Source of the DNA: Ruminococcaceae bacterium UBA2854
Lineage (GTDB): Bacteria > Bacillota > Clostridia > Oscillospirales > Acutalibacteraceae
DNA: 64,000 bases
Reading direction: 5' to 3'
NCBI GenBank assembly: GCA_002350765.1
Contig: DEFK01000017.1
Span: 1 to 64,000, forward strand
In this document: positions 1 to 9,007 of the stretch, piece by piece
Position numbering within the stretch: position 1 is the first letter of the stretch
Layout: each line of letters starts with the position of its first letter
The notes under the pieces: generated by a model
Told to the model about the DNA's origin: nothing
Database searches by the model: none
The model's input: only the letters and a program-made list of their open reading frames with translations
Position numbers and translations under genes: made by a program

Positions 1-23
1 ACTTTTAATAGTTAGTCTTTCTT

Positions 24-1052
24 TTATCGTGATCCATTAAGCAGACCGCCTATTCCAACCGCTAAAAATATTCCAACGGATGCAACAGCTATTCCTTTTC
101 CAAAATATAATAACCGCTTATGGGTGTGCTCTTCTTTTTGGGGAGATGAAACTGGTTTTTGTGCCTTCATCGGCTTTGGTACTGTTTCTAGATTCTCTTT
201 AGCATATTCGAGTGTAGCATAAAGATTTGCAAAATCGCTCTTGAATTCATCCATATTAACAGCCATCTTATATCCTTCCTTACATTTGGATTCTTTAACA
301 GCATTAACCATTGTAGCAATATTCTCATTAGAATAATAATTATCGCTGTAAAAGTCATCAATGAAATGAGCGAGGTTATTACTTCTGCAAACTTTTAAAC
401 GATGGTATTGATTATTAACATCTATATTTAGGTTTGTAAATACAACAATGTTGAATATCTTTATGTATCCTAAACCTATGTTGCTCAATGATTTACGAAG
501 AAGCTCTTCTCTGATGTTCATTTTACTGGCGATATTTCCGTCACGGCACATTGAATCTCCGTTTTTATAGAAATCACCATATTCATCAATAAATATATTC
601 TTTTTGCTGTTTTTTACTTCTATGATAAATACAGCGCTATGAGTAAATACTATGGCATCAATCTCAGTACGCTTTCCGTCAAATTCAAGTTCAACATTAC
701 GTAAGATAGTATTATTGCAAGTAAGCTTTTTCAATTCCTCTAATACTGTATTCTCGCCTCGGATTCCTGAAATCTCGGATTTAATGCTGTTTATCACGGC
801 TTTGCTCTTTTTTAAATACATAAAGAGTTCATGATCTGCGACTCCGTTGTATTTCTTATTTATTGTTTTTAGACGATCTTCCACATCCCATAAACGAAGT
901 GCTTCATCAGATTTTTCACCGTTAAAAGTTATGTCAACTATTTCTTGCTGTAGCTTTAATAGTTCGGGAAGATACTCTTCTTTTGTATAGCTTTCTTTTG
1001 AAAAAGCGGTTATCTTGTCAAGTGTCTCTTTAATTAGATTCTGTTTTTTCAT
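24..1052 (-). CDS. NERD-domain (nuclease-related) protein with C-terminal membrane anchor
   Basis: A protein of 342 residues. Residues about 95-175 match the NERD fold: a G-x-x-G-E start (RGENTVLEEL), then EIDAIVFTHSAVFIIEVKNS, where the D and the E-x-K correspond to a PD-(D/E)xK-type active site. The C-terminus has one hydrophobic helix (GIAVASVGIFLAVGIGG), so it is probably membrane anchored with the NERD domain in the cytoplasm. The start follows a good AAGGAGAG site. It is the last gene of a short minus-strand operon after a DUF4230 protein and two very small proteins. NERD proteins are thought to act on nucleic acid, but the substrate is unknown. Confidence 0.8.
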   Translation of the reverse strand: MKKQNLIKETLDKITAFSKESYTKEEYLPELLKLQQEIVDITFNGEKSDEALRLWDVEDRLKTINKKYNGVADHELFMYLKKSKAVINSIKSEISGIRGENTVLEELKKLTCNNTILRNVELEFDGKRTEIDAIVFTHSAVFIIEVKNSKKNIFIDEYGDFYKNGDSMCRDGNIASKMNIREELLRKSLSNIGLGYIKIFNIVVFTNLNIDVNNQYHRLKVCRSNNLAHFIDDFYSDNYYSNENIATMVNAVKESKCKEGYKMAVNMDEFKSDFANLYATLEYAKENLETVPKPMKAQKPVSSPQKEEHTHKRLLYFGKGIAVASVGIFLAVGIGGLLNGSR

Positions 1053-1067
1053 TTTAATCTCTCCTTT

Positions 1068-1703
1068 TTATTCAAATACAACTTTATAATCATATGTATT
1101 CGTTATCATATGTTTTATAAGCTTCTGGGCATGTTCTTTAGCTTGATCATATAATCCCATTTTTTCGGCTTTTGCCAATTCGTCTTGTTCTACTCCTTCA
1201 AAGTATTTGTTGAGATCGCCTACATCTATTGGATTTAATATATTATTGTCTCCATCAATCTTTAAATCATCCAGTTTAATGTAGTTATCAAAAACTTTAG
1301 GTTCAGAGAATCTTATACGAATTGTTTTATTCTGATTATCTATTACCAGGTTTTTCAATGTTTCGTCAACCGAATAACCTGCATTAATTTTGCCGCTATA
1401 GATTATCTCAACTTCGTTAGTTGTTAATGGAATATTAATTCCAAATAACGATTTTGTATCTTCTTCATTAATATAGTCGGTATAAAAATACTCGCAAGTT
1501 GACCATTCATCAATATCTTTAAGTTCGGATATTAAATTTGCTCGATTAATGCTTTCGTTCTGGGGAAACATTGCTGAAATAGCTGATCTTAATACTCCGC
1601 TTATCAGTAATCCGCCTAAAACAAAACCGACAACGAAAGGAATTAAAATAGATTTCCTTGATTTCCAAAAGCTCTTAAATCTTAACTTTATTTTTTTCTT
1701 CAT
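1068..1703 (-). CDS. DUF4230-family membrane-anchored protein
   Basis: A protein of 211 residues. A basic N-terminus (MKKKIKLRFKSFWKSRKS) is followed by one transmembrane helix (residues about 20-45), then a soluble domain with the layout of DUF4230 (short strands around LKDIDEWSTCEYFYTDYIN, a central NEVEIIYSGKINAGYSVDE, and an Ala/Lys-rich C-terminal helix). DUF4230 has no established activity. The ribosome site is GGAGAAATCACA. It lies 15 bp before the NERD gene and 12 bp after a 32-residue membrane peptide, so the three are probably cotranscribed. Confidence 0.75.
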   Translation of the reverse strand: MKKKIKLRFKSFWKSRKSILIPFVVGFVLGGLLISGVLRSAISAMFPQNESINRANLISELKDIDEWSTCEYFYTDYINEEDTKSLFGINIPLTTNEVEIIYSGKINAGYSVDETLKNLVIDNQNKTIRIRFSEPKVFDNYIKLDDLKIDGDNNILNPIDVGDLNKYFEGVEQDELAKAEKMGLYDQAKEHAQKLIKHMITNTYDYKVVFE

Positions 1704-1715
1704 TGTGATTTCTCC

Positions 1716-1814
1716 TTAAAACCAACTTTGCATGAGAACAAATAAATAAAAAACAATTACCACTGCTGCTACAGCACCTAAAATCTTTAATCCACTGTCA
1801 AAAAATGATTTCAT
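1716..1814 (-). CDS. 32-residue single-span membrane peptide
   Basis: This short reading frame starts at an ATG preceded by AGGAGGATTATC and encodes MKSFFDSGLKILGAVAAVVI followed by VFYLFVLMQSWF, a single hydrophobic span with a charged N-terminus. It lies between a 42-residue frame upstream and the DUF4230 gene downstream, with gaps of a few tens of bases. The strong ribosome site and tight packing support translation. The function is unknown. It could be an anchor or accessory subunit for the DUF4230 or NERD proteins, or a small membrane-active toxin. Confidence 0.55.
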   Translation of the reverse strand: MKSFFDSGLKILGAVAAVVIVFYLFVLMQSWF

Positions 1815-1850
1815 GATAATCCTCCTTAATATTTATTAGAAATCAAGTTT

Positions 1851-1979
1851 TTACTTTTTAATTTGAGTTGAGGCGGTTATTGGCATTTTCACCTCTACAC
1901 CTATTTTTTTAAAATAATCTTTATTTTTCTTTTGCTTTTCTGATAATCTTATTGATAAGAATCTTTCTTTGGGGTTCAA
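1851..1979 (-). CDS. 42-residue basic small protein (TTG start)
   Basis: The frame begins at TTG, 7 bases after a perfect AAGGAGGTGG site. The product is Lys-rich (LNPKERFLSIRLSEKQKKNK, then DYFKKIGVEVKMPITASTQIKK). It reads without interruption and ends about 37 bp before the 32-residue membrane peptide. No family is recognised. The ribosome site is the main evidence. It is likely the first gene of the DUF4230-NERD operon. Confidence 0.5.
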   Translation of the reverse strand: MNPKERFLSIRLSEKQKKNKDYFKKIGVEVKMPITASTQIKK

Positions 1980-2045
1980 ATTAACCACCTCCTTTGTTTG
2001 TATGTACATATTATAAATCCAACTTTAAGAATAATAAATATGAAC

Positions 2046-2090
2046 ATTTGCAAAATAACGCCTCCTATTTTGGAGAAATTTGCAAAATAA
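2046..2090. repeat. Direct repeat ATTTGCAAAATAA around CTCC-TATTTT-GGAG palindrome
   Basis: ATTTGCAAAATAA occurs at about 2046-2058 and 2078-2090, flanking the inverted repeat CTCCTATTTTGGAG. It lies in the 130-bp gap between the XRE regulator and the small-protein/DUF4230/NERD operon, where that operon's promoter must be, so it is a candidate operator for the XRE regulator. This is inferred from position. Confidence 0.4.
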
Positions 2091-2123
2091 AACGCTGTAA
2101 CTCAAATTTGAATTACAGCGTTT
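2090..2123 (-). terminator. Stem-loop overlapping the end of the XRE regulator gene
   Basis: AAACGCTGTAA and TTACAGCGTTT form an 11-bp stem that includes the stop codon of the regulator. On the minus strand it is followed by TTATTTTGC. It probably ends transcription of the upstream genes and separates the restriction operon from the NERD operon. Confidence 0.55.
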
Positions 2124-2634
2124 CGGAATTCTTTATTCGTTCGTATTTGTCTTTGTTAATTGCTCCGCTTGTGAGCATTTTCTCGGTCCATAGTTGTAAC
2201 GATTCTACAGTAATAGATATTTTTTCAAGCTCTCTTTGTATTTCTATAAAGTCTTTAATCTCTTCATCATCTATTTTGCCATCAACAGTAATATCTATCA
2301 GCCGCTTTTGTTTTTCTTGTACATTGTTTAACGAAGAAAGCATTTCCAAGACGATTTGAGAAAGGTCTTTAATCTTTATTTCGGGTACATATTCTTTTCC
2401 GATTTCACAATCGTGAGAACAATAATGGTTGCAGAGATCAGGCTTACTATATATTTCCGAAAGCCATATAATTTCTTCAGGGCGAAATTGTAGTTTTCCA
2501 TTTTCAAGTTTTCCTAATCTATCAGAAGAGATTTTAGCAAATAATAGCTCTTCAACTTTTTCTCTTGAGTATTCTAACTCTTCTCTTGCTATTTGATAAA
2601 TTGACTTATTCTCTTTTACAGATTTTCTCGGCAT
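2113..2634 (-). CDS. XRE-type DNA-binding regulator with Cys cluster and C-terminal helical domain
   Basis: A protein of 173 residues. The N-terminal 65 residues form a helix-turn-helix of the Cro/CI kind (SIYQIAREELEYSREKVEELL, then ISSDRLGKLENGKLQFRPEEI). A CNHYCSHDCEIG Cys/His cluster follows at about residue 88, seen in a group of clostridial regulators. The C-terminal 90 residues are helical and acidic (probably dimerising). It is preceded by GGAGGGT and separated by 10 bp from a membrane-protein gene. It probably controls the genes on either side. The exact family is not recognised. Confidence 0.75.
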   Translation of the reverse strand: MPRKSVKENKSIYQIAREELEYSREKVEELLFAKISSDRLGKLENGKLQFRPEEIIWLSEIYSKPDLCNHYCSHDCEIGKEYVPEIKIKDLSQIVLEMLSSLNNVQEKQKRLIDITVDGKIDDEEIKDFIEIQRELEKISITVESLQLWTEKMLTSGAINKDKYERIKNSETL

Positions 2635-2644
2635 AATACCCTCC

Positions 2645-3070
2645 TTATGCTATAACAAGTGCTCCAATAATAAAAAATAGTAATTCCACGGCATATAAAG
2701 TATAATCTATACTTTTCCAAGTAGTTAATCCACCTGAAAACAAATCTTTTAAAAACCAAAACGGACTAAGAAATAATCCTAATATTTCTTCAGCAATATG
2801 TGCAAAAGCAATTACTAAAAGATTATCTGACTTAAATGTCAATCCATCTCCGTCATCCGTATACCTCGTTGAAAATGCACAAATAACGGCAATTGGAATA
2901 AACAAGATTGAACACCAAAACAGGATAGAGTTATACAAAGATACAAACGAATTAACACAAATCGATGATTGTAATAAAACTTCAAATGAAGTAATTTTTA
3001 ATAACAAGCATATTATTGTAGTTAATAATCCGTATAATGATATTTCATGAAGTTTGCCTAAGAATGACAT
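2645..3070 (-). CDS. Hypothetical membrane protein (3-4 transmembrane helices)
   Basis: A protein of 141 residues with hydrophobic segments at about residues 10-30, 45-68, 85-105 and 118-140. There is no recognised family. The start codon overlaps the end of a short upstream frame (the last codons of a 71-residue frameshifted gene), a layout typical of translational coupling. It lies 10 bp before the XRE regulator. The function is unknown. Confidence 0.6.
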   Translation of the reverse strand: MSFLGKLHEISLYGLLTTIICLLLKITSFEVLLQSSICVNSFVSLYNSILFWCSILFIPIAVICAFSTRYTDDGDGLTFKSDNLLVIAFAHIAEEILGLFLSPFWFLKDLFSGGLTTWKSIDYTLYAVELLFFIIGALVIA

Positions 3071-3277
3071 AAAAATCCCCTTTCAACAATTAAATAGTCT
3101 ACTAACCCAAGAACATTATCAACCTTATAAATCACATAGCTTCGATATATAAGCGGAGTATGAGTTGTCGAATTCAATTCATTCAAGCTTTTCTTTATTC
3201 CGTTCCTGCTTATCATTCCAATCTTAACCAAGCCATCAAAAAATTGGGTTGTTAGTATATACTATCCTTTTTGTCAT
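3058..3277 (-). pseudogene. Small gene of about 71 codons broken by a one-base shift at a six-T run
   Basis: An ATG 12 bp after the hsdR stop opens a frame reading MTKRIVYTNNPIF and then TGA. Reading through the six-base T run with one base fewer continues as DGLVKIGMISRNGIKKSLNE for about 50 more codons and stops inside the start of the next gene. The matched lengths, compact spacing and overlap suggest one original gene with a homopolymer frameshift. The product is not recognised. Sequencing error, real decay or slippage cannot be told apart here. Confidence 0.45.
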
Positions 3278-3289
3278 TTATTACGCTCT

Positions 3290-6200
3290 TTATGCTACTG
3301 TTCCAATCCAACCATAACCCTGAACTGCCATATCCATAAAATGATTCATTAACAAATCAATTTTAGATTGGAAAGATTCCTTATCATAGCTACTTGGCAA
3401 ATCCTCGTTAAGTGAAACTTCCACAAGTGTTTTAACTTTAGCTTTTGGCTGTTCATCCTTGTACCAGTCGACTACCAACAGCTCTTTTCGGTTATCGTTC
3501 AATTTCTTAAATAAGTTCTTAGCTGATAACTTTACCTTTTGCTCATCAGCTTGTGATAGTTTCTTCCCGATTGTAAGAAGGTCAAAAATTTCAAGCTCTT
3601 CTTCCGTAAGCCCCTCTGTGTTAGCTCTTTCGTTCTCGGCTTTCATCTCTTCAATAAGTTTTAAAAGCTGTTCGTAGTAGTCCTCGTTTTCGGAGCCTCC
3701 TGCATTATAACGGTCAATTATTCCCTTATATCTTTCAGAAAACTTTTTTCGAGTTATATTTTTATTAATCATTTGTTCAAGAACTTTTTCGATATAATTC
3801 TTTAAGTCATCGATTTCAATAGCTTTGTACTGAGCTACTTTAATTTCTTTTCTGAGCTCTTCAACATCAACTTTCGATAAATCAATTACCTTAGTTCCAT
3901 GAATAACATATTTTGTTTTATCGTCATCCTCTCCAAAGGATTGGTCGGTAGATACGCTTACATCCAGCACCTGAGCCATTCTAACCCTTGCACGATTCAC
4001 CTTTTCATCGTCAATGGTATTATGTAAAAGCCCATGCAGATACACTAACGCTGAGAATTTATCGTTATACCAATTTTTCTCAAACACTTCGGGTTTAGAC
4101 GCATCGTAAAGATTAACGAGTGTATTAAGAATAACTTTGAACTTATCTTTATATTCGTCCTTTGAAACGATATGGTCATAAATATTTCGGAGTTCATCAA
4201 GTCGGTCTAACGTCGAAGTATTATCGATTATTTCTCCGATATTATATCCCATAGAACTTAGAAAAGAATCCGCTTCTTCGATCGTTGCGTCAATATATCC
4301 TATAAGTTTTTCAATATCTTTTGCGGGAAAAACTGTTCCATCATTACCTGTAGCGTACTCAGTAAGCGCTTTCTGCATATACTTAAACACATTAACATAG
4401 TCAACAATTATGCCGCAGGATTTACCCGGATAAACCCTGTTTGTTCTTGCTATAGCCTGCATAAGAGTATGACCTTTCATAGGTTTATCGAGATACAAAG
4501 TAGATAGATTTTTTACGTCAAATCCAGTCAACCACATTGCGCATACAAATACGAGCTGCAACGGATCACAATCAAGCTTAAATCTATCCTCAATATCCAA
4601 ACCTTCGGGTGAAATTTCATTCATTGTGCGTCGATGTTTAGAAATATCCAAACCCTGCTTACTGAACTTCTCAACCTCATCTGCTTCTTCGGAAACAATA
4701 ACAGCCATCTCCACCTGATCCATATAGTTAAGAATGTTTTTCAGTCTGTCACGTTCTTCCTTTGTTTTGGCGGCATTACGCTCCTGCATAATCTTCTGCT
4801 TTTCTATACCCCAGTAATACTGCACTTTATCATACATTTTTACCGCTGTATATTTATCTACAGATACTACCATTCCTTTTCCGAGGAAGCCTCTGCGTGG
4901 AAAATGATGAGCAATATCCTGAGCAATTTTATCAAGACGGTCATCTCGTTTTATAACCTCAAGTATTCTTGAGGACGAATTCTCAAGCAGTCTTGTTTCA
5001 TCTTCATTAAGGTTTTCGTCCTCTATGATTTCTACAACATCATCGTCAAGGAAATCATTCTTCAATCCTACCTCGGGAACACGACGGGAATAGAACAGCG
5101 GAACAGTCGAGCCGTCCTCAACCGACTGCGCAAAGTTATACTCGGAAACATAGTCGCCGAACCATTGATTTGTAAGCCTTTTTGCGCCGAGCAAGGGCGT
5201 GCCCGTAAACGCAATAAAGTTTGCGTTAGGCAAAGCCGTTCTCATATTCTCCGCCAAGTCCTTATACTGTGTTCTATGAGCTTCATCTACAAGAACAATA
5301 ATATCGTCACGTTCGGAAAGAACAGGATACTTTTTACCCTTGACGTATTTAAACTTGAATATTAACGAGAATATAAACGATTTATTTGTTTTGAGAAATT
5401 CACGAAGCTGTCGACCGTTTTTGGGCTGACATTCTTCCTTCTGACCGATAACCTCGGTACGCACAAAATTCTTATGTATTTGTGTATCAAGATCCACACG
5501 GTCGGTAATCACGAGAAAAGTAAAATTACCCTTCAACTTACGTCTTACCTTGCGGGCAAACATAACCATAGAATACGACTTACCCGAACCCTGAGTGTGC
5601 CAGAACACACCGAGCTTACCCTGTAATTCTTTACGATTTTTTACAGATTCCATAAGATTATTTACGCCTAGATACTGGTGGTTTTTTGCGATAATCTTTG
5701 TAGATCTTTTTTCAAAAAGTATAAAGTTCTCTATATAATCTATCAGTCTGTTTTTATCAAGCAAGCCATCCACAAAATACCGCACGGAACTATCTTTTGC
5801 GTCATTGGCTTCGGCTAACTGTTCTCTGTTAGGGGATTCTTTTTCTGAGTTAACTTTCAACCATTCGAAGAAAAAGTCATAAGAAGCGTTAAACGCTCCA
5901 AGCCTTGTTTCAAGACCGTTTGATAATACACAAATCTGATTAAACGCAAAGAGATTCGGCATATCACCTATATAGCTTTTGAGATTCTTGTTATATGCTT
6001 CTTCTACCTTAACAATGCTGTTTTTTAGCTCGATAAACACCATCGGCAATCCGTTTACGAAAACCATTATGTCGGGACGGTGGTAATACATCTTTCCCTG
6101 CATCCACATCTGAGATACAGCTGTAAAAGTATTATTTTCGGGATTTTCAAAGTCAACAAGCTTGATAAAGTCAAAATCATCTCTGCCGTTTCTTCTGACC

Positions 6201-6523
6201 GAAATCTTTATACCGTTTCTAATCTGTTGGTAAAGCTTATAGTTAGTAGCGACAATATCCGTACCCGTAAAATCTCTACGTAAATCCTTAACCGTACGCT
6301 CAATATATTCATCCTCAATATTTGGATTGAGCTTTTTCAGGGCACACTTAAGCACAGCGGGAAGAACGCACTCTTTTTTCGAGATACGTCCTGTACCGTC
6401 GTTCAAATCATCACGTCCGCTAAGCGATTCGTCACAGACTATAACATCATATTCAAAGGGCTTGTCCCTGAGCTTTTGGAGTATAGCCTGTTCAATATCA
6501 TTTTCGGATATAAAATTGCGCAT
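3290..6523 (-). CDS. hsdR: Type I restriction enzyme R subunit (HsdR)
   Basis: A protein of 1077 residues, the normal length for HsdR. The N-terminal domain has the PD-ExK endonuclease motif (PDIMVF ... FIELKN, about residues 150-168). The superfamily 2 translocase follows with Walker A HTQGSGKSYS, the DEAH box VDEAHRTQY, motif III FTGTPL and motif VI QAIARTNR. The C-terminal half is helical (DUF3387-like). It cuts unmodified DNA after ATP-driven translocation in the HsdR2M2S1 complex. It is last in the hsdM-hsdS-membrane protein-ATPase-hsdR run and looks intact. Confidence 0.95.
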   Translation of the reverse strand: MRNFISENDIEQAILQKLRDKPFEYDVIVCDESLSGRDDLNDGTGRISKKECVLPAVLKCALKKLNPNIEDEYIERTVKDLRRDFTGTDIVATNYKLYQQIRNGIKISVRRNGRDDFDFIKLVDFENPENNTFTAVSQMWMQGKMYYHRPDIMVFVNGLPMVFIELKNSIVKVEEAYNKNLKSYIGDMPNLFAFNQICVLSNGLETRLGAFNASYDFFFEWLKVNSEKESPNREQLAEANDAKDSSVRYFVDGLLDKNRLIDYIENFILFEKRSTKIIAKNHQYLGVNNLMESVKNRKELQGKLGVFWHTQGSGKSYSMVMFARKVRRKLKGNFTFLVITDRVDLDTQIHKNFVRTEVIGQKEECQPKNGRQLREFLKTNKSFIFSLIFKFKYVKGKKYPVLSERDDIIVLVDEAHRTQYKDLAENMRTALPNANFIAFTGTPLLGAKRLTNQWFGDYVSEYNFAQSVEDGSTVPLFYSRRVPEVGLKNDFLDDDVVEIIEDENLNEDETRLLENSSSRILEVIKRDDRLDKIAQDIAHHFPRRGFLGKGMVVSVDKYTAVKMYDKVQYYWGIEKQKIMQERNAAKTKEERDRLKNILNYMDQVEMAVIVSEEADEVEKFSKQGLDISKHRRTMNEISPEGLDIEDRFKLDCDPLQLVFVCAMWLTGFDVKNLSTLYLDKPMKGHTLMQAIARTNRVYPGKSCGIIVDYVNVFKYMQKALTEYATGNDGTVFPAKDIEKLIGYIDATIEEADSFLSSMGYNIGEIIDNTSTLDRLDELRNIYDHIVSKDEYKDKFKVILNTLVNLYDASKPEVFEKNWYNDKFSALVYLHGLLHNTIDDEKVNRARVRMAQVLDVSVSTDQSFGEDDDKTKYVIHGTKVIDLSKVDVEELRKEIKVAQYKAIEIDDLKNYIEKVLEQMINKNITRKKFSERYKGIIDRYNAGGSENEDYYEQLLKLIEEMKAENERANTEGLTEEELEIFDLLTIGKKLSQADEQKVKLSAKNLFKKLNDNRKELLVVDWYKDEQPKAKVKTLVEVSLNEDLPSSYDKESFQSKIDLLMNHFMDMAVQGYGWIGTVA

Positions 6524-6537
6524 ATTGCCACCTTCTT

Positions 6538-8145
6538 TTATTCTCTACTAAAAATAACTCTTTCTAACTCTTGATACACGTCCATATCACTATTAATACA
6601 TTTCGCTAAATTCTTCTTAAACACTTCAGAATTTATACTACCTGTTATGTTACAGTAATTCTTTATTCTGCCTACATCATCTTTTACTTGTTGATTAACA
6701 ATGTCTGTAACATACTCATCGTATGAAGTCTCGTCAAATTCTTTTCCATTTTGACGGCAGTATTCTTTTAAGATTTCTTTGTCAAACAAATAATTCTCTA
6801 TTTCAAATCTTTTTAACACACGATGATTTTGAGAATTAAGACTCAAATATTCCTGACGGTCAGCTTCAGTTGTATCTTTGCCTGAAGCCATATCTCTATC
6901 CTTTAACACAAGAATTTCAACGTCTGTAAACACCTTTGAAAGTATCGCAATAGCTATTTCACTTCTTTGATCTAACTCTGTATTTCCTCCACTGGAAATA
7001 AACAGAGTATCAGGATGTTTTTCACCAAATATTGTATTAAAAACCTGAGCATCAAATCCTCTTTCGCTTCCGTCAGCTCTTGGTTCAGCACGTCCTTCAC
7101 AATAGACAATTCGCTTAGGTGATACTAAGCCTGTTAAATCATCAAGGGCTGTTGCAAAAATACTACGCCAATTATTTCGGCTCTTTACAATAGGGGTTAA
7201 TGTATATTCCTGAGAAGCCCACTGGTTTTCTTCCTTAAACTCTATTATTTGTGAGATATCATTTAATTCTTCCTGCAACGCTCTCAAAAAACCTATACTA
7301 TGCGTTGCTATCCATATTTGACAATTTTCCGGTATCATTTTATTAATTTCAATTAATAGCTTTCTCTGAATAGCTGTGTTCAAATGCAACTCCGGTTCAT
7401 CAATAATATATATAGAATCATCATATTCATCCTTACGAAGGTATAAATCCAATAGTATGTCAATTACCTCTTTTTCGCCTGAAGAAAGCACATTATAATC
7501 AAAAAGAATCTGAGTATCTTCTTTTTTAAAATAGAATTTGCCTTTACCAGCTTCTATGTCTCCTAAATTATCTATTTTAAGATTTAAACAATCACCAATT
7601 GCATTATTTAACTCCCCGATCATATGAGCTTTTGCCTCGGAAGGTCTACAATCTTGCTCATTTAAATACTTATTATACTTTATGCGAAGACGTCTATAAT
7701 TCTGTTCTATTCTTTGGTCTATATCTGAAGCAGAAGATGCACCGTAATCATTATTGCATATATCAGTAACCGCTTTGCTTTGTTTAACATCTAATACACC
7801 ATTATATCTAAAAGAACTGCGAAATGAAAAAATAGTTTTTTCTTTTCCAGTTTTTTCTTTATTACACCATACCGTATTATAATCTCCTGTATCAAAAAAA
7901 AGATTAACATTTTTACTATTGTAATTCGGAATATTCTCTAAAGAGTGATACGACGACTCTTTAAAACCGCTGTTTCCAATAGTATGATAACTATTATTCA
8001 CAAAAAGCATTCCATCAAAAACACTACTCTTTCCACACCCATTTGGTCCTACTAATGCAACAATCCTTTTGGGTTCTTCTCCAAGATCGATTGTTAAATC
8101 TTGAAATCTTTTATAACCCTTTAAATGTATCTTTTTTATTTTCAA
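6538..8145 (-). CDS. OLD-like AAA/ABC-type ATPase fused to a TOPRIM/DUF4435-like domain
   Basis: A protein of 535 residues. The N-terminal ATPase has Walker A VGPNGCGKSS (about residue 33), an ABC-type signature LSSGEKEV, Walker B YIIDEPELHL and the switch His in IATHS. From about residue 345 a TOPRIM-like domain follows, with EG in IVYCEGRAEPRADG, an acidic motif LKDRDMASG, and then RFEIENYL. This is the plan of OLD-family nucleases and of single-chain relatives of the PARIS AriA/AriB pair. It sits between hsdS and hsdR in the operon, so it is probably a defence effector carried inside the R-M locus. Which subgroup it belongs to is not settled. Confidence 0.75.
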   Translation of the reverse strand: MKIKKIHLKGYKRFQDLTIDLGEEPKRIVALVGPNGCGKSSVFDGMLFVNNSYHTIGNSGFKESSYHSLENIPNYNSKNVNLFFDTGDYNTVWCNKEKTGKEKTIFSFRSSFRYNGVLDVKQSKAVTDICNNDYGASSASDIDQRIEQNYRRLRIKYNKYLNEQDCRPSEAKAHMIGELNNAIGDCLNLKIDNLGDIEAGKGKFYFKKEDTQILFDYNVLSSGEKEVIDILLDLYLRKDEYDDSIYIIDEPELHLNTAIQRKLLIEINKMIPENCQIWIATHSIGFLRALQEELNDISQIIEFKEENQWASQEYTLTPIVKSRNNWRSIFATALDDLTGLVSPKRIVYCEGRAEPRADGSERGFDAQVFNTIFGEKHPDTLFISSGGNTELDQRSEIAIAILSKVFTDVEILVLKDRDMASGKDTTEADRQEYLSLNSQNHRVLKRFEIENYLFDKEILKEYCRQNGKEFDETSYDEYVTDIVNQQVKDDVGRIKNYCNITGSINSEVFKKNLAKCINSDMDVYQELERVIFSRE

Positions 8146-8198
8146 TATCTACACCTCCAATTTACTACAATTAATCCTCCAAAAAGAGTTCTTTATTA

Positions 8199-9005
8199 TT
8201 ACTCGCTCACTACTAAAGGATGCTCCAAAATAGAATCAAGAATCTTTTTCTTGACGTATTCCCAATTATAACGCTTGGGATAAGTTTTCGAAAGTAATGT
8301 TTGTATCTCGTCAATAGCTTTTATTCTTTCATTAGTATCGTTCTTTATTTTTTCAAATGTAGGCTTTAACTTATGAGCTGGTATTTTAATATTGTTAATC
8401 ATAAGCTTGGTTAATTCAATATCAAGATAAGGATTACCTGAAGAATTTTCAGGAACCTTAGTTTCATCGTGTATTTCTTCAATTCTTTTTATCTCTTCAA
8501 GGTTTATAGCTATTTGTAATGTATTATTACTTACTAAAGGATGATTGCCTAATACAAATAATTCGTTGCTCCTGTACACAATAAACTTATTATAAAAAAG
8601 GTTCTCACCTCTATTAAATAAAAGTGAATAATCAACTGTAGCTAACTGATTATAATAAAAAGCATGATTCGGGAAAGCGTTTTTCAATAAATTATATGGT
8701 ACCTTTTCATCAGGTGTATTTAAATACTTGTCAATAATACTTATCTCTGTTTTCAGCTCGCTATATAGATTCAAAAAAGCAGAATAGATTATAGTCTCAG
8801 AATCTTTTTTATTTACACTATAAGACTTAATCTCAGAAAGAAGCATTACACCAAAGCTTCCAAACAGCCCACCGCATATAATTTGGAAGAAACTGCTCCA
8901 AAAGTCTTTGTAGTTAAAACAAACAACACTTGCTATAAAGGTTAATATAAGCAACACAATAGTTGCCACAAAATAAAAGATTATAAACTTTTTGTTTTTA
9001 CTCAA
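8199..9005 (-). CDS. Hypothetical two-span membrane protein within the type I R-M operon
   Basis: A protein of 268 residues starting at TTG after GGAGGTGTAAGC, 2 bp after the hsdS stop. Two transmembrane helices lie at about residues 9-30 and 38-60, followed by a cytoplasmic, mostly helical domain of 200 residues with no recognised motif. The tight junction with hsdS suggests it is cotranslated with the restriction genes. It may tether or sense for the neighbouring ATPase-TOPRIM protein. That is inference; the function is unknown. Confidence 0.65.
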   Translation of the reverse strand: MSKNKKFIIFYFVATIVLLILTFIASVVCFNYKDFWSSFFQIICGGLFGSFGVMLLSEIKSYSVNKKDSETIIYSAFLNLYSELKTEISIIDKYLNTPDEKVPYNLLKNAFPNHAFYYNQLATVDYSLLFNRGENLFYNKFIVYRSNELFVLGNHPLVSNNTLQIAINLEEIKRIEEIHDETKVPENSSGNPYLDIELTKLMINNIKIPAHKLKPTFEKIKNDTNERIKAIDEIQTLLSKTYPKRYNWEYVKKKILDSILEHPLVVSE

Positions 9006-9007
9006 GC

